Below are positions 60,975 through 64,000 of a stretch of 64,000 nt of DNA, piece after piece. Each line of letters opens with the position of its first letter. The stretch's first letter is position 1. The notes beneath the pieces are model-generated. The model made no database searches, was not told the origin of the DNA, and saw only the letters and a program-made list of their open reading frames with translations. A program made the position numbers and the translations under genes. This DNA is from Verrucomicrobiia bacterium (GTDB lineage: Bacteria > Verrucomicrobiota > Verrucomicrobiia > Limisphaerales > JADLHS01): contig JAHCLO010000002.1 in NCBI GenBank assembly GCA_026125285.1, positions 86,440 to 150,439 of the forward strand, given 5' to 3'.

Positions 60975-62417
60975 TCATTCAGCCCGCCGCGTTGTGAGGG
61001 CAGCAACCCAATGCCCTTTCGCGGGCGCGGTGATTGTGACGGTGCTGCCGCCCTGGATAGGTTCGCGCTTGCCCCACTCGCCCGTGTTGAGGTCAATCCA
61101 GCGAACGTCGAACGTGCCAGTCACCGCCTTCAGGTCCAAGCCCACCGCGCCGCCATCGGTAAAGTAAAGAGCGTAAGCCTGCCCGGCCTTTGCCGCGAGG
61201 TAGGCTTCGTTGTTCTCGCGCTCGTTGAGCAGGTGGTTCGCAGGTTCAACGTCCCAGAGTCTGATGAGGGACTCCAACTTTCGGGCGGCCTTGATGGACG
61301 CGATGGCGGGTGCAGACAAGCCCAAGCCCGAATCCGGCCGATGGAATCGAACCGCCGCCGCGCCGCCAATGAGGTGCCGCCAGAGCCGTTCGACGCCGTC
61401 GCGGTTGTTGCCGTAGCGGCCCGTGTCCGCGCCGTAGGTCTTCACCGTATTCAACGGGCGGGGCTGCTTGGCGGTGTATTGCCGCACCCATTGGAAGTTG
61501 TCCCAGTGCTCCTGGCCCTTCTTCTGGTTGTTCTGGGAAACGTCGCAGAAGTCGTAGCGCTCGGGATGATCGAACGTGCGCTTGTGTCGGTCGGCTTTCA
61601 AATCCCAATCATCCCACATCTCAGTTACGCAAACCTGTTTGCCGGCTTGGCGGGCGCGTTGTTTGATGAACTCCGCCCAGTAAGCGCCCCAGGCCTCCTC
61701 GCCGGAGGTTTCGTTGTCCATGCAATACAGCACGTGATCGTGCTTAAGCGAGTAGGAGAGCAGCTTGTCCACAAACCGCTGCTGATACTTGAAGACGACG
61801 GTGTTGTTGCGTTGTTTGGGTGTCGTGAAAAAGAACGGCTGCTTGTTCTGCCCGGGATGATCGGGATACTCCGCGGCCAGCCCGGATTGCTCGTGGGAAT
61901 AATTGATGTTGTTCTTAGGATTGTAAGGATGCGGCGGCCAGTTCTTCGTGGAGTAATCAAACCGGTCCCACACTTCGATCTGCACAATGATGTCGCGCTC
62001 GGCGGTCCACTTGAGCATCGTTTCAAAGCGCCTCCAGTATTCGTCGTTCCACTGCTCCAGGTCGTATTTCCCGTCGGGCAATTGCTTGAAGGGATAGACC
62101 TCGAAGTCATGGTCTTTGCGATCGCTCATGGTGTTGCGGATGTAATTGCCGCCAACGGCTTTCATCGCGTCGAGATGCGATTTGAGATCGGGAATCTGAA
62201 ACAGGCTGTCATCTTTGCTGCCGCCCACGAGCAACACCGGCTGGCCCTTGAACTGCCAATAGCGCGGGTTCTTCTCGTAAGGGCAGATGCGGCCCGGATT
62301 TTCCGCCGCGAACGCAGTCACCGCCAGCGACGTGGCCACGAGCGCAACGATAAAGACGATTGGGGGCCGGTTGATGACAGGATTGGCGAACAACCGCTGG
62401 GGAGGGTGCGTTTGCAT
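60975..62417 (-). CDS. Exported clan-A-type glycoside hydrolase-like protein
   Basis: A 480-residue exported protein with a TM/signal segment ([20 protein letters not shown]). The mature part begins [20 protein letters not shown] and has TIM-barrel segments ([56 protein letters not shown] with an Asn-Glu pair as acid/base, [15 protein letters not shown]). The C-terminal beta domain ends [20 protein letters not shown]. The layout is like the 57415 protein, and the two may be distant paralogues. ATG at 62417 starts the export segment. It is the first gene of the minus-strand degradation cluster; the substrate is unknown. Confidence 0.72.
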   Translation of the reverse strand: MQTHPPQRLFANPVINRPPIVFIVALVATSLAVTAFAAENPGRICPYEKNPRYWQFKGQPVLLVGGSKDDSLFQIPDLKSHLDAMKAVGGNYIRNTMSDRKDHDFEVYPFKQLPDGKYDLEQWNDEYWRRFETMLKWTAERDIIVQIEVWDRFDYSTKNWPPHPYNPKNNINYSHEQSGLAAEYPDHPGQNKQPFFFTTPKQRNNTVVFKYQQRFVDKLLSYSLKHDHVLYCMDNETSGEEAWGAYWAEFIKQRARQAGKQVCVTEMWDDWDLKADRHKRTFDHPERYDFCDVSQNNQKKGQEHWDNFQWVRQYTAKQPRPLNTVKTYGADTGRYGNNRDGVERLWRHLIGGAAAVRFHRPDSGLGLSAPAIASIKAARKLESLIRLWDVEPANHLLNERENNEAYLAAKAGQAYALYFTDGGAVGLDLKAVTGTFDVRWIDLNTGEWGKREPIQGGSTVTITAPAKGHWVAALTTRRAE

Positions 62418-62631
62418 GGTCGTTTTGTTGCTGGAGGTTTGCTGCTGCTGCGAATTGGCCGTCGCGTTCACGGATTTACCGTAAGTCCATCCCATCCGTC
62501 TGGCCAGTCCCAATTCACATTCCACCGCAGGTGCGAGGACAATCCGTTTGGCGCGCTACGCTGAAGCCCGCGCGCCGGGCCACCGTGCGGACAAACGCGG
62601 AATCAAGCGGAGAATCACTTCTTGCGCAGGC

Positions 62632-63582
62632 TCAACCGCCGGCATACACGGGGACGAGATACGTCTCCTCAAAATCCAGGCCCGGCAAATCGAGTTTCAC
62701 TTCCAGTTCCCAAAACACCGGGCGGGCGGCGTGTAAATGGGTGGGCAGCGCATCGGCGCCCGGCTCGAAGCGCAGTTCGATGTCTTCTTGCGGCTGGAAG
62801 GTGTGTTCGCGATCCAGAAACCATGTCCCGCTCCATTTTTGTTCATGCACCATGCGGGTGGATCGGTTCTTCCCGCTGCCGTGTGATTCGAACCACTCTT
62901 CCACACAGCGCAACGTAAAGCTGCCTCGTCTGGCCCGTGCGATGCCGGTGGCCGGCTGCCATCTTACCACGACCGGCTTCGTCAGCCGGAAGGGAAATTC
63001 GGCAAACTCGATGCGCGACCCGCCGAATTTGATCGCGCGCCCCAGAAGCAGCAACGCCTGCCACCAGACGGCCAGCAGAATGAGATCAAACAGAATGACA
63101 ATGGCCTTCACCATCCAGGGCGCTTGCGTCCAGAATCCCCAGTAATTGAAGATTGAGAGGAACAAGGTCACGAAGGCGGCCCCACCCAGCGCCCGTGCCG
63201 GGCGCCGCCAACGGTTCACGGCATAGCCTTGCGGATTCCAGTCGTAGTCAGCCACGGCCGGTTCGCCCGCATGGCGTTGCATCACTTCCTTTCGCCGCCG
63301 GTTCGCGGTGTATTGCCGCCCGGCCATGCCCCACACCATAAGGCCGGCCAACGCGAATATGGCGCCAAAAACCGTCAATACCCAGTAGGGCGCGTGAACG
63401 CCTTTCGGATCCACGGGAATTACCTTTGTGCCCACGAAGATGATCAGCGTTCCAACCAATACGAACACGCCGCCAAAGACAAACGCCCCCAGCGTGGAAA
63501 ACCCCGTCCGCGAACCGCGCGACTCGGTTCGACCCGACAAACGATGACGGTCCGCGGAGGTTTCGTAGCGGTCGAGAGTCAT
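62632..63582 (-). CDS. Membrane protein, DUF3592-like
   Basis: A 316-residue protein with four predicted membrane helices: GAFVFGGVFVLVGTLIIFVG, YWVLTVFGAIFALAGLMVWG, ALGGAAFVTLFLSIFNYWGF and MVKAIVILFDLILLAVWWQA. A soluble beta-rich C-terminal domain follows (IEFAEFPFRLTKPVVVRW, DIELRFEPGADALPTHLHAA, LEVKLDLPGLDFEETYLVPV). The look is that of DUF3592-type membrane proteins of unknown function. ATG at 63582 is chosen; the frame up to 63831 crosses a family B repeat. It does not obviously belong to the polysaccharide cluster. Confidence 0.65.
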   Translation of the reverse strand: MTLDRYETSADRHRLSGRTESRGSRTGFSTLGAFVFGGVFVLVGTLIIFVGTKVIPVDPKGVHAPYWVLTVFGAIFALAGLMVWGMAGRQYTANRRRKEVMQRHAGEPAVADYDWNPQGYAVNRWRRPARALGGAAFVTLFLSIFNYWGFWTQAPWMVKAIVILFDLILLAVWWQALLLLGRAIKFGGSRIEFAEFPFRLTKPVVVRWQPATGIARARRGSFTLRCVEEWFESHGSGKNRSTRMVHEQKWSGTWFLDREHTFQPQEDIELRFEPGADALPTHLHAARPVFWELEVKLDLPGLDFEETYLVPVYAGG

Positions 63583-63648
63583 TGCCGTTGCACCATAGGC
63601 GGCTGCGCACAGCAAGGAAAGTGCAGACGATCCGCGCGGCGATGGTGT

Positions 63649-63673
63649 GAGCCGACTCAGGTCGGCTGCTGCC
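63649..63673. repeat. Family B repeat, right half only
   Basis: GAGCCGACTCAGGTCGGCTG followed by CTGCC, with stem GCCGAC/GTCGGC. It lies upstream of the DUF3592-like gene. Confidence 0.7.
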
Positions 63674-63677
63674 CGAA

Positions 63678-63788
63678 TCAGGCGCAGGTGTTCGGATGCA
63701 TCAGGCACATCAACGCGAGTTCCTTGCGGCGCTCGATCTTGCCGTAGGTGGCCTCGCCGTGGACGGTGAACTCGGTGTTCTGGCCCAT
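63678..63788 (-). CDS. Possible small or partial gene
   Basis: ATG at 63788 gives 36 codons: MGQNTEFTVHGEATYGKIER then RKELALMCLMHPNTCA. The residue pattern is protein-like and the frame is open further upstream (…PPTARQATTTF), but I recognise no family. It may be a 3' remnant cut by the adjacent family B repeat. Confidence 0.25.
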   Translation of the reverse strand: MGQNTEFTVHGEATYGKIERRKELALMCLMHPNTCA

Positions 63789-63835
63789 GAACGTGGTGGT
63801 GGCCTGCCGGGCCGTAGGTGGACTCAAACACGAAA

Positions 63836-64000
63836 TCAGTCCGATGTGCGTTGCTGGTAATTCTTGAGATCCGCGTCAGTTACTGCTTCCGGTGGCACGA
63901 GTTTGTAGTGTTTCTCCGAACTGATGCTCACGCTGCCGTTGCTTTCCTCGAATTCAAACAAGGCAATCTCGCCGCCTTCCATGAACTGTGCGCCTATCGG
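63836..64000 (-). CDS. C-terminal end of an unknown protein (5' part beyond window)
   Basis: On the minus strand a frame enters from the window edge and stops at TGA 63836-63838. The last 54 residues include MEGGEIALFEFEESNGSVSI, then SEKHYKLVPPEAVTDADLKN. It ends in QQRTSD. This is well-formed acidic protein text typical of a real C-terminus. The family cannot be told from this piece. Confidence 0.55.
   Translation of the reverse strand, partial: PIGAQFMEGGEIALFEFEESNGSVSISSEKHYKLVPPEAVTDADLKNYQQRTSD

Noticed and set aside
60186..62564. 792-codon plus-strand ORF
   Set aside because: Antisense to the pectate lyase-like and glycosidase genes; low-complexity Arg/Val/Gly-rich text without domains.
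1..64000. tRNA, rRNA or riboswitch genes
   Set aside because: I saw no cloverleaf with tRNA arm consensus, no rRNA segments and no recognisable riboswitch core; a covariance search would be needed to exclude small ones.

Overview
The window reads as chromosomal DNA of a Verrucomicrobiota bacterium, most likely a Pedosphaera/Limisphaerales-type lineage. This is inferred from the gene families: paired DUF1549/DUF1553 and DUF1501 proteins, an SGNH hydrolase fused to a PVC-type dehydrogenase domain, a TAT-exported GFO/IDH/MocA oxidoreductase, DUF5069, an ECF sigma factor beside a membrane Ser/Thr kinase, and very large secreted Ig/RCC1/VWA proteins. The DNA is GC-rich. I saw no rRNA, tRNA or CRISPR array. 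Many apparent long ORFs are shadows of genes on the other strand.

Layout. 1-5.6 kb: the 5' part of a CHASE-like sensor on the minus strand, a small secreted I9-type inhibitor peptide whose reading frame runs through a pile-up of palindromic repeats, and a secreted fusion of Ig, M23 peptidase and formylglycine-generating-enzyme domains. 5.6-21.3 kb is an accessory island. It holds a damaged GxxExxY protein, an IS1634-type remnant, a tail-collar protein, five toxin-antitoxin modules (three intact: MazF-type, UPF0175/DUF3368, HigBA; two decayed VapBC), a ~2200-residue SpvB/RHS polymorphic-toxin-like protein with a predicted zinc peptidase tip, and an IS1380-type element that has split the signal peptide of a secreted protein.

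21.4-44.4 kb is mostly housekeeping and conserved Verrucomicrobial genes: infC, recA, an SGNH-dehydrogenase fusion, an SPFH / zinc-ribbon operon carrying an inserted GxxExxY cassette, GFO/IDH/MocA oxidoreductase, purine nucleoside phosphorylase and cytidine deaminase (nucleoside salvage), a hybrid histidine kinase lacking its usual His, a LysR regulator, a VWA protein, a serpin, DUF5069, and a giant RCC1/Ig/VWA protein. 44.4-48.2 kb is a decayed RHS locus with an orphan 219-residue gene and a second IS1380-type element. 48.3-55.2 kb has the DUF1549/1553-DUF1501 pair and the ECF sigma/kinase pair. 55.3-62.4 kb is a minus-strand polysaccharide-degradation cluster (three clan-A-like glycosidases, one fused to a beta-lactamase domain, and a PL2-like pectate lyase). 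The window ends with a membrane protein and the 3' end of an unknown gene.

The unifying theme is repeat-driven remodelling. At least five unrelated families of palindromic repeats (called A to E here) are scattered through the window. Several lie inside reading frames without breaking them: four copies of family C between RHS units of the toxin-like protein, and A, B and C copies stacked in one small secreted ORF. Two IS1380-type elements have clear terminal inverted repeats and 5-bp target duplications. Removing the first with one TTTAA copy restores a perfect gene start. All function assignments come from reading motifs by eye; no database search was run.
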